DNA of 48,338 bases from Gammaproteobacteria bacterium (lineage in GTDB: Bacteria; Pseudomonadota; Gammaproteobacteria; Pseudomonadales; Azotimanducaceae), in NCBI GenBank assembly GCA_009841635.1, contig VXLJ01000020.1, forward strand, positions 23,299 through 71,636, read 5' to 3'. How positions within the stretch are numbered: position 1 is the stretch's first letter; each line of letters begins with the position of its first letter. A model generated the notes under the pieces. The model made no database searches, was not told where the DNA came from, and saw only the letters and a list, made by a program, of their open reading frames with translations. Below, one piece after another: positions 26,505 through 36,500 of this stretch. Both the position numbers and the translations under genes were made by a program.

Positions 26505-27251
26505 ATGAACTGGTTTAGGCAGACGTTTCATCGCATGGGTTCTCCGCCGTATTTCTATCGTGGCGCTCGGAAATGGATAACGGGGCTGTACATTGTTGGT
26601 TTAGCCTTGCTAGTTGTTGGGACGATTTGGGGTATTGGCTTTACACCCGCTGACCGTTTGCAAGGTGATAGTTTTCGCATCATCTATTTTCACGTACCCA
26701 CTGCACATCTATCACAACTTATTTACATCGCGGTTGCTGTCGCCGGATTTGTGTTTCTTGTCTGGCGTATGAAGATGGCGGATGTCTTTATGGTGTCGGC
26801 CATCTGGCTAGGTGCCTGGCTAACCGCATTCGCATTGTTTAGCGGCATCGTTTGGGGTATCCCAACGTGGGGCACGGGATGGGTGTGGGATGCACGCACG
26901 ACGTCAGTGCTCGTGCAGTTATTTCTATTTATTGGTTTAATCGCCCTTCGCGGGGCGATCCCGAATTCCCAGCGAGCCGCGTTGGCAGTTTCGGTTCTTG
27001 CGATAGTTGGCGTTTTGAATATCCCAATCATCAAGTACTCCGTCGATTGGTTTACGACGCTCCACCAGCCAGCATCCATACAGATAGGTGAACCAATCGC
27101 AATTGATCTCGCCATGTTGTGGCCGTTACTGATCAATTCGCTAGGTCTTTACGCCGTTGCAGCTGGTGTGATTCTCTCGCACATGAGGATCCATGTACTT
27201 AGACGGGAGCGAGACAGCGAGTGGGTCGCGAAGTCCTTGCTGACTAAGTAA
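26505..27251 (+). CDS. ccmC: Heme-handling protein CcmC
   Basis: 248 residues, six membrane segments. The tryptophan-rich WWD-type heme motif is seen as WGIPTWGTGWVWDARTTSVL; the flanking heme-ligand histidines are in YFHVPTAHLSQL and LHQPASI. It loads heme onto CcmE in the periplasm. ATG start one base after ccmB. It is followed by a 149-base gap before ccmD, unlike the compact order usual in this operon. Confidence 0.95.
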   Translation: MNWFRQTFHRMGSPPYFYRGARKWITGLYIVGLALLVVGTIWGIGFTPADRLQGDSFRIIYFHVPTAHLSQLIYIAVAVAGFVFLVWRMKMADVFMVSAIWLGAWLTAFALFSGIVWGIPTWGTGWVWDARTTSVLVQLFLFIGLIALRGAIPNSQRAALAVSVLAIVGVLNIPIIKYSVDWFTTLHQPASIQIGEPIAIDLAMLWPLLINSLGLYAVAAGVILSHMRIHVLRRERDSEWVAKSLLTK

Positions 27252-27400
27252 AGAGAGTGATAGGCTTAGGAGACGCTCTTAGGCGAGTTATCGGCCTAAG
27301 CTCCGCTAAATGTCGAATTGGTGGCGCTATTGCCAATGTCATTTAGGGGATTCCCTCGCTGAACTAATATTGATTGTTTATTGATTCAAAGGACGTCATC

Positions 27401-27553
27401 GTGGAATGGTTGGCCATGGGAGGTTACGCAGTCTATGTTTGGCCCGTGGTCGGTTTAGCCGTGCTTCTTGTCATTGGCGTGACCGTCATACCAAGTCTGC
27501 TGCACCGGCGGCTCATCAAGGAAATACGCGAAACACGAGATCTTGCGGCTTAA
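27401..27553 (+). CDS. ccmD: Heme exporter protein CcmD (small)
   Basis: 50-residue protein. GTG start at 27401 with GGA at 27391-27393 as a weak ribosome site. Sequence plan is that of CcmD: short lead (MEWLAMGGYAVYVWPV), one membrane helix (VGLAVLLVIGVTVIP) and a basic/charged tail (HRRLIKEIRETRD). It stabilises CcmC-CcmE and the CcmAB complex. The downstream neighbour is not ccmE but a gene on the other strand, whose stop lies 25 bases away. Confidence 0.88.
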   Translation: MEWLAMGGYAVYVWPVVGLAVLLVIGVTVIPSLLHRRLIKEIRETRDLAA

Positions 27554-27578
27554 GGAGCTAAGTTCGAATTCACCGCTT

Positions 27579-28439
27579 CTAGGTTTGTTGCGGCGCAGAT
27601 TCTGCCGCCTTGCGCGATTCGTAAATACGTCGTGTGGGTCCTACGAGATATTCGAGAGGACCTTCTACATATTCGGCATTAGCGTCAATTTCCTGACCTT
27701 CCAATGCATCTTCGCAGCCTTTTTCAAATCGCAATCTTCGTTTTGAGGGCGCGAAACTCTTCGAAATGATGAGCGCAATCATGTGTCGAGGACGAGTTGA
27801 GTGATTCGGCACACCGCGATGCCATAGTCGAATATCGCGAATGAGGACGTCGCCGACTTCCGTAGTTGGTTGAATCGGTGAACTTTCTGCGCGGCGTTCA
27901 GATTCAAGCTCTTCGGGTACTCTAGGCCCACCAGCTTCGGGTCGAATGACGTGCGTACCTGGCCATAGTTGGATAGACCCGTTGGAGGTGTTCATCGGTC
28001 CAGCAGGGATGTCCACGACCACGCCGGTTGTCGGTGCAACAGGCTCTGGCGCAAGCGTAGGATGACGTCCGTCCATATGGAGTCCTTGGGTCGTGCTGCC
28101 AGGACAATTGGTGTTGCCGTTGTAAAACGTTAGTCGTGAGTGATTGTCAAAAAGTAAATTGCAGACTCGATTCACGTGCTGGTTCATCGCTACGTCAGTG
28201 AATACGTAATCCGCCGATAAAGGCGGACCTTGCTGCAAATGACCAAGCTCCCTTGGGTTGCCGCCGATCGTATCGCAATAAGCCAGCAATTCCTGCGTAT
28301 CTCGGTCCATACGTTCACGCAAAATAGCCAATGGTTCATGCGATACTGCCTGTTTGAGAATGACATATCCCAACTCACGTATCAAATCGCTCGCTCCTTG
28401 GTAATCATTCGCCGCGACTTGGTGTGATTGTTCGTTCAT
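27579..28439 (-). CDS. Phytanoyl-CoA dioxygenase (PhyH) family protein within the ccm locus
   Basis: 286 residues. Fe(II)/2-oxoglutarate dioxygenase fold: iron ligands His121 and Asp123 in GLHMDGRH, distal His207 in RLWHRGVPNHS, and Arg216 or Arg218 as the likely 2-oxoglutarate ligand. The stretch before it, GSIQLWPGTHV, is the typical beta-turn of the family. Substrate unknown; it is only distantly similar to the other PhyH-like gene at 6986. ATG start. It runs against the ccm genes, between ccmD and ccmE, so it is probably an insertion or rearrangement. Codon use looks like its neighbours by eye. Confidence 0.82.
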   Translation of the reverse strand: MNEQSHQVAANDYQGASDLIRELGYVILKQAVSHEPLAILRERMDRDTQELLAYCDTIGGNPRELGHLQQGPPLSADYVFTDVAMNQHVNRVCNLLFDNHSRLTFYNGNTNCPGSTTQGLHMDGRHPTLAPEPVAPTTGVVVDIPAGPMNTSNGSIQLWPGTHVIRPEAGGPRVPEELESERRAESSPIQPTTEVGDVLIRDIRLWHRGVPNHSTRPRHMIALIISKSFAPSKRRLRFEKGCEDALEGQEIDANAEYVEGPLEYLVGPTRRIYESRKAAESAPQQT

Positions 28440-28618
28440 GAAGGCTCAAAATTCCAGGTTTGAGAAGTCTATTCCACTCACAGCTTGAACACATTGTTTA
28501 TGTGCTCAGATTGCAGAGCTAATGTCATTCCGTTTGTTGTCTGGACGATCGCGATACGAAGTTATTGCGGAAGCAAGTCAATGAGGGTCGTTCTTTCGTT
28601 ACCAACCGTGACCCATAC

Positions 28619-29044
28619 ATGACCCCACTTCGCAGGCGCAGGTTAGGTGTGGTCATTTTTGTCATGCTTGGTTCAGTTGTAACCCTAGGCTTGGCCTATT
28701 ACGCCATGCAGCAGAATCTTGAGTTCTTTTATTTGCCCGATCGCGTGGTTAGTGGTGAAGCGCCGATTGGCAAAACTATTCGTGCGGGTGGCATGGTGGT
28801 GACCGACAGCATCGAGAGGAGCGATGCCGATTTGACAGTTCGGTTCGAACTTGGCGACCTAGAAGGCTCGACGTTTCCAGTTGTCTATGCAGGTTTATTA
28901 CCTAATCTTTTTGCTGAAGGTCAGGGTGCCATCGTATCTGGCACGCTTGACGAACAAGGTTTATTTCACGCAGATCAGGTACTGGCGAAGCATGACGAAA
29001 ACTACATGCCGCCTGAACTCGCAGAACTACACCAGCCTGAATGA
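28619..29044 (+). CDS. ccmE: Cytochrome c heme chaperone CcmE
   Basis: 141 residues from ATG 28619 (MTPLRRRRLG). One membrane anchor at about 9-29, then the OB-fold periplasmic domain. The heme-binding His125 is in LAKHDENYMPPE, the family signature. The frame extends upstream to TTG 28565 but that adds non-conserved residues; neither start has a strong ribosome site. It overlaps ccmF by 4 bases. CcmE carries heme covalently from CcmC to CcmF. Confidence 0.93.
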   Translation: MTPLRRRRLGVVIFVMLGSVVTLGLAYYAMQQNLEFFYLPDRVVSGEAPIGKTIRAGGMVVTDSIERSDADLTVRFELGDLEGSTFPVVYAGLLPNLFAEGQGAIVSGTLDEQGLFHADQVLAKHDENYMPPELAELHQPE

Positions 29045-30963
29045 TCCCTGAACTCGCACATTTCCTGTGTGTACTCGGCTTTACCTGTGCGCTGGCGCTT
29101 GGCGGGACAGGGTTTTTTGCTGCGAAATTCAACCAAGCAGCTTGGCTGTTGGCGGCGCGTCAGCTTGCGGTGCTGCAATTCCTCACGATTCTGGGCTCGT
29201 TCGTACTGCTTGACATCTCGTTTCTGCGTGACGACTTCACCGTTCAGTACATCGCGAGTAATTCAAATGAAGCATTACCGTGGTATTTCAAAGCTAGCGC
29301 GATGTGGGGTGATCATGAAGGCTCGTTCCTGCTTTGGGTTTTAGTCATGGCAGGCTGGACGGGCGCAGTGGCCTTGCGCGGTCGATCGCACAGCATAGAT
29401 ATGCATGGCTACGTACTCGGCGTACTTGGTCTGATTAACGCCGGATTTTTGTTGTTCTTGCTGAGTGCTAGCAATCCATTCTTGCGCGCATTTCCGCTCA
29501 ATCCGACGGTTGGCATGGATATGAACGCGATTCTCCAAGACTACGGCCATCTAGTTCACCCGCCGTTTCTTTACCTTGGTTACGTGGGATTTTCAGTCGC
29601 GTTTGCCTATGCGATTGCCGCCCTACTGACTGGCAGAATCGATGCAGCATGGGCGCGTTGGTCGCGACCATGGACGAATACAGCATGGGCATTCCTCACC
29701 GTTGGTATTGCGCTTGGATCGTGGTGGGCTTATTACGAACTTGGTTGGGGGGGCTGGTGGTTTTGGGATCCAGTCGAAAATGCTTCATTCATGCCATGGC
29801 TAGCTGCCACTGCGTTGATTCATTCGATGGCCGTCACTGAAAAGCGTGGCGCGTTTAAGTCGTGGACCGCATTACTAGCGCTACTCACCTTCACGCTTAG
29901 TTTGATCGGCGCTTTTCTCGTGCGTTCCGGGGTGCTAACGAGCGTTCATGCCTTTGCTATTGATCCCGAGCGAGGCGTCTTTTTAGCCACGATCGTTGCT
30001 GTGGTCGCCAGTTTGGCCTTATTACTTTATGCATTTCGTGCGAGCAAATTACGATCGCAAATTGCCTATCGTGGGATATCTCGAGAAATGTTGTTACTGG
30101 CAAACAACATGCTGCTCACGCTTGCGCTCGCTGTGATATTTCTCTACACGCTTTACCCCTTGTTTTATGAGTGGCTTACTGGCGGTGAGCGCACATCGAT
30201 TGGTCCTCCCTACTTCAATCGCGCGTTCGTACCTTTAATGATGTTGCTTGCAGCGTGTTTGGCGTTGGCACCTCTATCTCGATGGAAGCGCACGCCGCTA
30301 GCTCTATACAAGCCAGTCTTGATCATGCTTGTCGTATCCGCGGTGCTTGGTCTGTTCATCCCATTGGTCTATGCGGGTGCATTGAATCTTGGCGTGTCTT
30401 TGTGTGTTGCGATTGCGGTCTGGATCGTCGCTAGCCATTTGGCGGAGCTTTACCGACACCGCCGTAGTTTGGCATTGAGTTTTGTAGGCATGAATGTCGC
30501 GCACCTGGGCTTCGCCATTACCGTTATCGGTATTGCGATGACCTCGGGTTTCTCGGTGAGTCAGGATTTGCGGCTATCTGTCGGTGATGAAGTACAGGTT
30601 GGTGAACGAACCTATCTATTCAGCGCTATCCGCAACGTAGAAGGGCCGAACTACGTCGCTAACCAAGCTGATTTCGTAGTCGGGGATGTATTGCTGCAAC
30701 CAGAGCGACGTCAATACACCACAAGGAACACGGTTACCACGGAAGCCGCGATTCGTCCGGGATTTACGAATGATCTTCTGATTTCTTTAGGTGAACCTGT
30801 CGGCGTCGATGCATGGGCTGTTCGCATTCAAGAAAAACCGTTCATCAGGTGGGTTTGGCTAGGTGCGGTATTAGCGGCAATCGCGGGTGTAATCGCTGTT
30901 TGCGACGTGCGTTATCGACGCTTGCGCGTGCGAGAACTCACGGCAGCTCAGGTAGCTGACTAG
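29041..30963 (+). CDS. ccmF: Cytochrome c heme lyase subunit CcmF
   Basis: 640 residues, about 14-15 membrane segments. The WWD heme motif is GGWWFWDPVENASFMPW; a second Trp-rich region is SAMWGDHEGSFLLWVL. It attaches heme to apocytochrome c together with CcmG and CcmH. ATG start overlaps ccmE. Six bases separate it from ccmG. Length fits the family. Confidence 0.96.
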   Translation: MIPELAHFLCVLGFTCALALGGTGFFAAKFNQAAWLLAARQLAVLQFLTILGSFVLLDISFLRDDFTVQYIASNSNEALPWYFKASAMWGDHEGSFLLWVLVMAGWTGAVALRGRSHSIDMHGYVLGVLGLINAGFLLFLLSASNPFLRAFPLNPTVGMDMNAILQDYGHLVHPPFLYLGYVGFSVAFAYAIAALLTGRIDAAWARWSRPWTNTAWAFLTVGIALGSWWAYYELGWGGWWFWDPVENASFMPWLAATALIHSMAVTEKRGAFKSWTALLALLTFTLSLIGAFLVRSGVLTSVHAFAIDPERGVFLATIVAVVASLALLLYAFRASKLRSQIAYRGISREMLLLANNMLLTLALAVIFLYTLYPLFYEWLTGGERTSIGPPYFNRAFVPLMMLLAACLALAPLSRWKRTPLALYKPVLIMLVVSAVLGLFIPLVYAGALNLGVSLCVAIAVWIVASHLAELYRHRRSLALSFVGMNVAHLGFAITVIGIAMTSGFSVSQDLRLSVGDEVQVGERTYLFSAIRNVEGPNYVANQADFVVGDVLLQPERRQYTTRNTVTTEAAIRPGFTNDLLISLGEPVGVDAWAVRIQEKPFIRWVWLGAVLAAIAGVIAVCDVRYRRLRVRELTAAQVAD

Positions 30964-30969
30964 CTACAG

Positions 30970-31536
30970 ATGAAATCTAAGAGCGCATTTACACCATTGC
31001 GTGCGGCCCTATGGTTGCCGTTGGTTGCGCTGGTGGGGTTGTGCATCGTGTTTTTTCAAAGTCTAGGCTTTTCACCTCGCAATGTCCTGCCATCGGCGAT
31101 GCTGGATAAGCCGTTGCCAGAATTCAGTTTGCCAGAGTTATCGAGCGGGATCCAAGCAACGCATCTTGACATGCCGAAAGAGGCATTCTTGCTCAACGTC
31201 TGGGCGACGTGGTGCTTCCCATGTCGAGAAGAACATCCCGTGCTCATGAGTATCGCTGAGTCCGGAATCAACATTGTTGGTCTGAACTACAAAGATGAAG
31301 ATGCTAAAGCGGTTACTTGGTTGAACACCATCGGTGACCCATATCAGCTGAATTTAGTCGATCGGACGGGTGACTACGGTGTGGAATTAGGCGTCTATGG
31401 CGTTCCTGCTACCTACATCGTGGATCAGAACGGCGTCATTCGCTATAAGCACATCGGACCGATAACCGATGAAGACTGGGAACAAAAGCTCAGCGACATC
31501 TTCTTGTCCCTCGCGAAAAAGCAAGCACGTGCATAA
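30970..31536 (+). CDS. ccmG: Thiol:disulfide interchange protein CcmG (DsbE)
   Basis: 188 residues. Membrane-anchored thioredoxin fold: anchor at about 13-33, active site WCFPC (Cys82, Cys85), and cis-Pro region GVYGVPATYIVD. It keeps apocytochrome c cysteines reduced for heme attachment. Most CcmG proteins have WCxxC with different middle residues; the chemistry should be the same. ATG start; the stop overlaps the ccmH start by 8 bases. Confidence 0.94.
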   Translation: MKSKSAFTPLRAALWLPLVALVGLCIVFFQSLGFSPRNVLPSAMLDKPLPEFSLPELSSGIQATHLDMPKEAFLLNVWATWCFPCREEHPVLMSIAESGINIVGLNYKDEDAKAVTWLNTIGDPYQLNLVDRTGDYGVELGVYGVPATYIVDQNGVIRYKHIGPITDEDWEQKLSDIFLSLAKKQARA

Positions 31537-32014
31537 CGCTCGTAGACGTAAATCCAGTAATCTCTCTGGCTATGCCGTTGCGTGGTGCTTGCTAGCAGCT
31601 TTGCCCGTCGCCATGGCATCTGAGGTCAAAACTGAAGTCGATTTGCCACAACCACTTATGGACCGTTACGAAGTCTTGATTGCCGAACTGCGCTGCCCCA
31701 AGTGCCTGAATATCAATATCGCGGATTCCAATGCACCAATTGCAACTGACTTGCGCATGGTCGTGGCCAAGCAACTAAAGGATGGCAATACCAATCAAGA
31801 GATCAAAGCGTACTTGCGCGAGCGCTATGGCGATTTCATCGATTACGACCCGCCGATTACGCCAGGCACGCTTGCGTTGTGGGCGCTGCCAATCGTGATG
31901 CTGCTTTGCGCCGCGGTGATTTTTACCTACGTCGGATTTCGCCGCCAGAAGCTCGAGCTCACGGCCGAAGAACGAACGCGATTAGCACGCCTTAAAGCTC
32001 GACAAGAATCTTGA
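31529..32014 (+). CDS. ccmH: Cytochrome c maturation protein CcmH
   Basis: 161 residues from GTG 31529. Signal segment about 12-30; the redox motif is LRCPKC (Cys56, Cys59), followed by the family block NINIADSNAPIATDLR and YGDFIDYDPP; a C-terminal membrane segment (LALWALPIVMLLCAAVIFTYVGF) anchors it. It is a short CcmH; the TPR part is encoded separately as ccmI next to it. It handles apocytochrome thiols with CcmG. The end overlaps ccmI by 4 bases. Confidence 0.93.
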   Translation: MHNARRRKSSNLSGYAVAWCLLAALPVAMASEVKTEVDLPQPLMDRYEVLIAELRCPKCLNINIADSNAPIATDLRMVVAKQLKDGNTNQEIKAYLRERYGDFIDYDPPITPGTLALWALPIVMLLCAAVIFTYVGFRRQKLELTAEERTRLARLKARQES

Positions 32015-33519
32015 TAGAGCTCGTAACGCTGATGCTAGGTATCGGCGTCGTAGTTGGCGGTTTGCTAACTTGGTTGTGGTTGCGCACACGATTACAAGCG
32101 GCTGCGTCAATCGCAGACCGCAATGCCGTCAATATCGCAATAGCTGAACAGAACCGCGAAACGGTTGCGCAAGCGCTCAATGACGATCTCGTAGAAGAAG
32201 GCGAGCTTGAAGTCGATGCAGCGCTGCTTGCAGATGTCACAGATGAGTTAGTCGAAGCACCGCGCCAAATGACAAATCGCTGGATTTCAGTTGCCGTCGC
32301 CTTTGCGATTCCGCTGCTAGCGATTTTGCTGTATTGGATAGTTTGGGGTCGACCTGGCACGCTGTTGTTGCAAGAAGCCGCGATCGTCGTGAATCAAGGC
32401 TTGAACGAGAGTAACGCTAATGTGGTTGCGACACGACTGCACGACTATCTAGCCATGCATCCCGACGACACGCCCGCTTGGCTGAGTTTGCTCTCGCTCC
32501 AATGGTTGCGGGGTGATCGCGAGCAATTCAGAATGACCCACGCGCAAGCAGAACGACTAGGTCATACGTCGGCGTACACAGATTCGTTGTACTTGCTAGA
32601 CGCGTTTCGGCAAAGACAAATGGATTTGACGTCGGCAGACCAGCGTGTGCGCAACAGATTGCGGCAAACTGATGAAGATTCCCCAGTTGGCGCTATGTTA
32701 GACGCTTTCGATCACGTTGCGCGCAATGACCCGCTTGCCGCAAATCGCAGTTTCGAAACGATTCTGAGTCAGACCGACAGGTTTGAGTTGCATGGTAGTG
32801 CTGAACTTGCGCAACGGGCATCACGAGCTAGACTCATGCCATTGAGTCAGCCAACAATCAAGGTCCATGTTTCGTTGGAACAACCTTTTCCACAGAAGAA
32901 TTGGTTGTTTGTCTATGCTCGGGTGAATCTGGGAGAGCCACCACTTGCGGTTGTAAAACGGCCTTTAGCAGGCAGCCGGCGATTTGAGGTTCATCTAGAC
33001 GAGTCTGTGCTCATGCAGCGAACCGCTTCCTTCGCGGATCTTGATGAGTTGATCGTCACCGCTAGATTATCGAACACCGCAGATGCCCTCGCACAGGCTG
33101 ACGATATCACTTTATCGAGCGCGCCGGTTCGACCAAAAGATCGCTCGAAAATTTCACTGGCCTTTGGTCAAGCGAACCCGCTAGTTCGAGTCGAAATCAG
33201 GTCTGAGACCACTGTCTCGCCAATTGAATCTGTTTTTATAATCGTGAGAGATCGAGCTGTTAGCGCACCACCAATAGCTGTTCGGCGTGTCTTTGGGCCT
33301 TTGCCAAAGGACGGTTTAGATGTGACGCTAGCTGACGTGATGTTGCCAACTATCAATACGTCGGAGCTAAGCGATTTGATCGTAAGCGCACGTTTATCTA
33401 AATCGAATTCAGCACTCGCCAGGCCAGGCGATATTGAAAGTGACGCAGTTGCTACCAAGCTCGGTGAGACGGTGGCGTTGACGCTCGACCAAATCGTCGG
33501 AGACGTGCCGCGAGACTGA
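32011..33519 (+). CDS. ccmI: Cytochrome c biogenesis protein CcmI with duplicated C-terminal domain
   Basis: 502 residues. Two N-terminal membrane segments (about 2-22 and 90-110) flank a short acidic cytoplasmic loop; a TPR-type helical region follows at about 120-270. The remaining part consists of two similar beta domains, about 282-375 and 390-490, each with a core of FV/FI-x-V/AR and a closing LIVTARLSNTADALAQADDI or LIVSARLSKSNSALARPGDI. The usual protein has one such domain. It binds apocytochrome c and presents it to CcmF/H. TTG start overlaps ccmH. smc begins 3 bases after its stop. Confidence 0.87.
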   Translation: MIELVTLMLGIGVVVGGLLTWLWLRTRLQAAASIADRNAVNIAIAEQNRETVAQALNDDLVEEGELEVDAALLADVTDELVEAPRQMTNRWISVAVAFAIPLLAILLYWIVWGRPGTLLLQEAAIVVNQGLNESNANVVATRLHDYLAMHPDDTPAWLSLLSLQWLRGDREQFRMTHAQAERLGHTSAYTDSLYLLDAFRQRQMDLTSADQRVRNRLRQTDEDSPVGAMLDAFDHVARNDPLAANRSFETILSQTDRFELHGSAELAQRASRARLMPLSQPTIKVHVSLEQPFPQKNWLFVYARVNLGEPPLAVVKRPLAGSRRFEVHLDESVLMQRTASFADLDELIVTARLSNTADALAQADDITLSSAPVRPKDRSKISLAFGQANPLVRVEIRSETTVSPIESVFIIVRDRAVSAPPIAVRRVFGPLPKDGLDVTLADVMLPTINTSELSDLIVSARLSKSNSALARPGDIESDAVATKLGETVALTLDQIVGDVPRD

Positions 33520-33522
33520 GTT

Positions 33523-36500
33523 TTGCATCTCATATCTATCAAACTGGCGGGTTTCAAGTCCTTTGTCGAACCTACAACTGTCGAGCTGGATCCTGATGTC
33601 AGCGTAGTCGTAGGTCCAAACGGATGCGGCAAATCGAATATCCTCGAGGCGGTTCGCTGGGTTATTGGTGAGAGCTCGGCTCATCAATTGCGTGGTGAAG
33701 TCAATAGCGACTTTATTTTTAGCGGCACGGAATCACGAGCTGCCGCATCGAGAGCTAGCGTCGAATTGTTGTTTGACAACAGTGACGGCAAACTGGGCGG
33801 TGACTACGCGTCTTACGCAGAACTATCCGTACGTCGCGATGTGCAAACTGAAGGCCAGTCCACGTACTTTCTAAACGGGCAACGATGCCGTCGGAAGGAT
33901 ATCCTCGACGTGTTTCTTGGCACTGGATTTGGTACGCGCGGCTACTCAATCATTCGCCAGAATTGGGTTTCGCAGCTTGTGAATTCTGATCCGGAGACGT
34001 TACGCGAGCACCTCGAAGAGGCGGCAGGTGTTTCTAGGTATCGTGCACGGCGTCACGAGACCTTAAACAAGCTCAATTTGACAAACCAGAATCTTGAGCA
34101 GGTGAAACTGCGTCAAGCGGACCTTGCAAAGGAGCTTCGTCAGCTAAAAGCGCAAGCGGGAAGAGCTCGTCGTTCTGAGGCGTTAACAAAACAGTTGCAC
34201 GCACAAAAAGCACGTTTGATTGATTCAAAACTGCGAATCAAAAATGATCATCGTGACGGCATTTCAACTGAACTGAACGTCATTGAGATGCAGGTGGCAA
34301 AAATCGATACGTCATTGCAATCTCTTAATGACGAAGCTGAACAATTTGAGGCACTGCTCGCTTCCCAGCGGAGTGAACAACAAAGCACTGCGGAAACGCG
34401 TATCCAAGCACAAACGCTCGTCAATTCCACAACTCATGAAATAGAGCAACTTCAAAACCTTCGCGATGTAGCGCAAGCTACCATCGATTCAAAACTGAAT
34501 CAGTTAGACGACGAAATCAAACTGCTCGACACTGATGCAGCTGATCTTGTCGATCTACAAAAAAGTTACGTACGTACAACCGCGCAACTTGGCGAGTTAT
34601 TGGATCGCAAAGGCGTGGCAGATCATGATCTTGGTCTGGTTTCTCTTGAGTTTGATAAGGCAAGAGCGCAAAAGGAACAATCCGCAGAGCAACTCCAGCA
34701 GTTTAGTAAGCAAAGGGATTCGCTAGAGTCACAGCAACGTGTCGATGAAGCGAATTTAGAGAGCTTGTCAGGTCTCATGGACAGTGTCACATCAACGCTC
34801 CCAGTACTTTCAGACATCGAGGCGAGTGTTGGCGAATCCGAACGCAAAGCTCAAAGCAGTGAACACACGCTTAAAGCACTAGAAACCGAGCTAACTTCGA
34901 TCACTGCGACCATAAATCTAAAGTTGAAGACGCAGGCAAGTCTCGGCGAAGAACTCGAGAACAGCCGGAACCGCGGCCAAGATTTACGAGAGCAACGTCT
35001 AAGCATCAAGATTCTGCAGGACAGTTCATTAGGTCAGACGGAGCTAACTGATGAAGTGAAGCATTGGTTGAGTAACGCAAATCTCAAACCTGGGCTGCGA
35101 ATCGGTGAATTGCTTGACGTTGAACAAGGTTGGGAGAGTGCAGTAGAAATCGTCCTTGGTTCTCACATTCAAGGCATCGCCACGAATGATCTGAAGCAAC
35201 ATATTCAGGACGTGGCCAATCTGCATGCAAGTGATGTTGAGTTAGTTGCAGTTGGGCAAAACTCAAGTGATGAGAGCCGAGAGAGCGATCTGACGCCGCT
35301 GGCTTCAAGACTTCTAGGCGACTCGAGAGCGTTAGCACCACTATTCAAGGGCATCTACACCTGCGAGACATTAGAGGAAGCAACGCGATTACGGGTAACG
35401 CTCGATCGTGCTGAAAGTGTTGTAACAGCGGATAACGTATGGGTAGGCAAGCACTTTATAAAAGTGTTTCGGTCATCACAGGGTGCTCAAGGCGTGATTG
35501 AGCGACAGCGCCAAGAGGAAGAACTTGCGGAAGAAATTTCCGCGATAGAGCAAGCAATGACCACTCAACAGGCCGACTTGGTCCGAATAAAAACTGACAT
35601 TGAAGAATCAGAAAAAAGCAGAGAAGCGTTGCGTGAACGAATCGCCGTCGCTACAACGCAATTTACCCAAGATCGTACCTCTCTCAGCCACTATCGGCAG
35701 CAACTAGCTCAAAATCGCAACGAGATTGAAATACAGCAGAAGCAGCGAGTGAATCGCGAAGGCGAGGTCGTTCGATTAACTCAATCTATCGAGACCGCAA
35801 AGAAATCGTTGCAAGGTCTTGCATCAGAGCATGCGGCAGCGCAACGTGATTTCGATCAAGGCACCACGCGTGAAGCTGTGCTAGAAAGTGAGGTTGAGGC
35901 TAAACAGCAGGCCTTTAGTGCTCTTGCCGAGCAAGTTCGGACGGTTGAAAACGAACAGAACGAGTTAGCGCTAAAAATCAGCTTTCTAGAACGATCGCAA
36001 GCTAGACAAGAGGAGCTAGTGAGCCGATTGCTAGCTGAGCTGCGCACATTAATTGAGCAGGATGCTGACGCAGAATCTAGATTGCCTGAGTTGACACAAC
36101 GTCAATTGACTAACCAAGCGTCACTCACGCAATTCGAGGAGGAATTGAGCGTATTGCTTGACGAATTACGAGAAACCGAACGGCAAGTCGGTCGTGTTAG
36201 GGACGGACAGACTGAGTTAACCAACGAGAAAAATCAGCTCATGAAAAGTGAAACGGACCAGAAAACCCAACTTGCAGGTCTTGCAGTTGAGATTAGTCAG
36301 CTGATGGCGGAACGCCGTGAACTAACGGTGGATCCAGACTTAGAGAATGAACAAGTTGAAGAGAACACTGATGTGGCAGCGATCGAGTGTGAAATTGAAT
36401 CGCTTACGACGAAGTTAAGCCAACTCGGATTGATTAACTATCGCGCTACCACTGAATTAGAAGAGCGGACAACCGAAAAGGAGCTACTTGACGCTCAAAT

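Noticed and set aside
27278-27300. Stem-loop CTTAGGC / GCCTAAG after ccmC that might be a terminator
   Set aside because: The 7-bp stem is perfect but no run of T follows, so a rho-independent terminator is not supported.
27310-27384. Possible 24-residue frame between ccmC and ccmD
   Set aside because: No ribosome site, unremarkable sequence, ends just before the real ccmD gene; likely chance.
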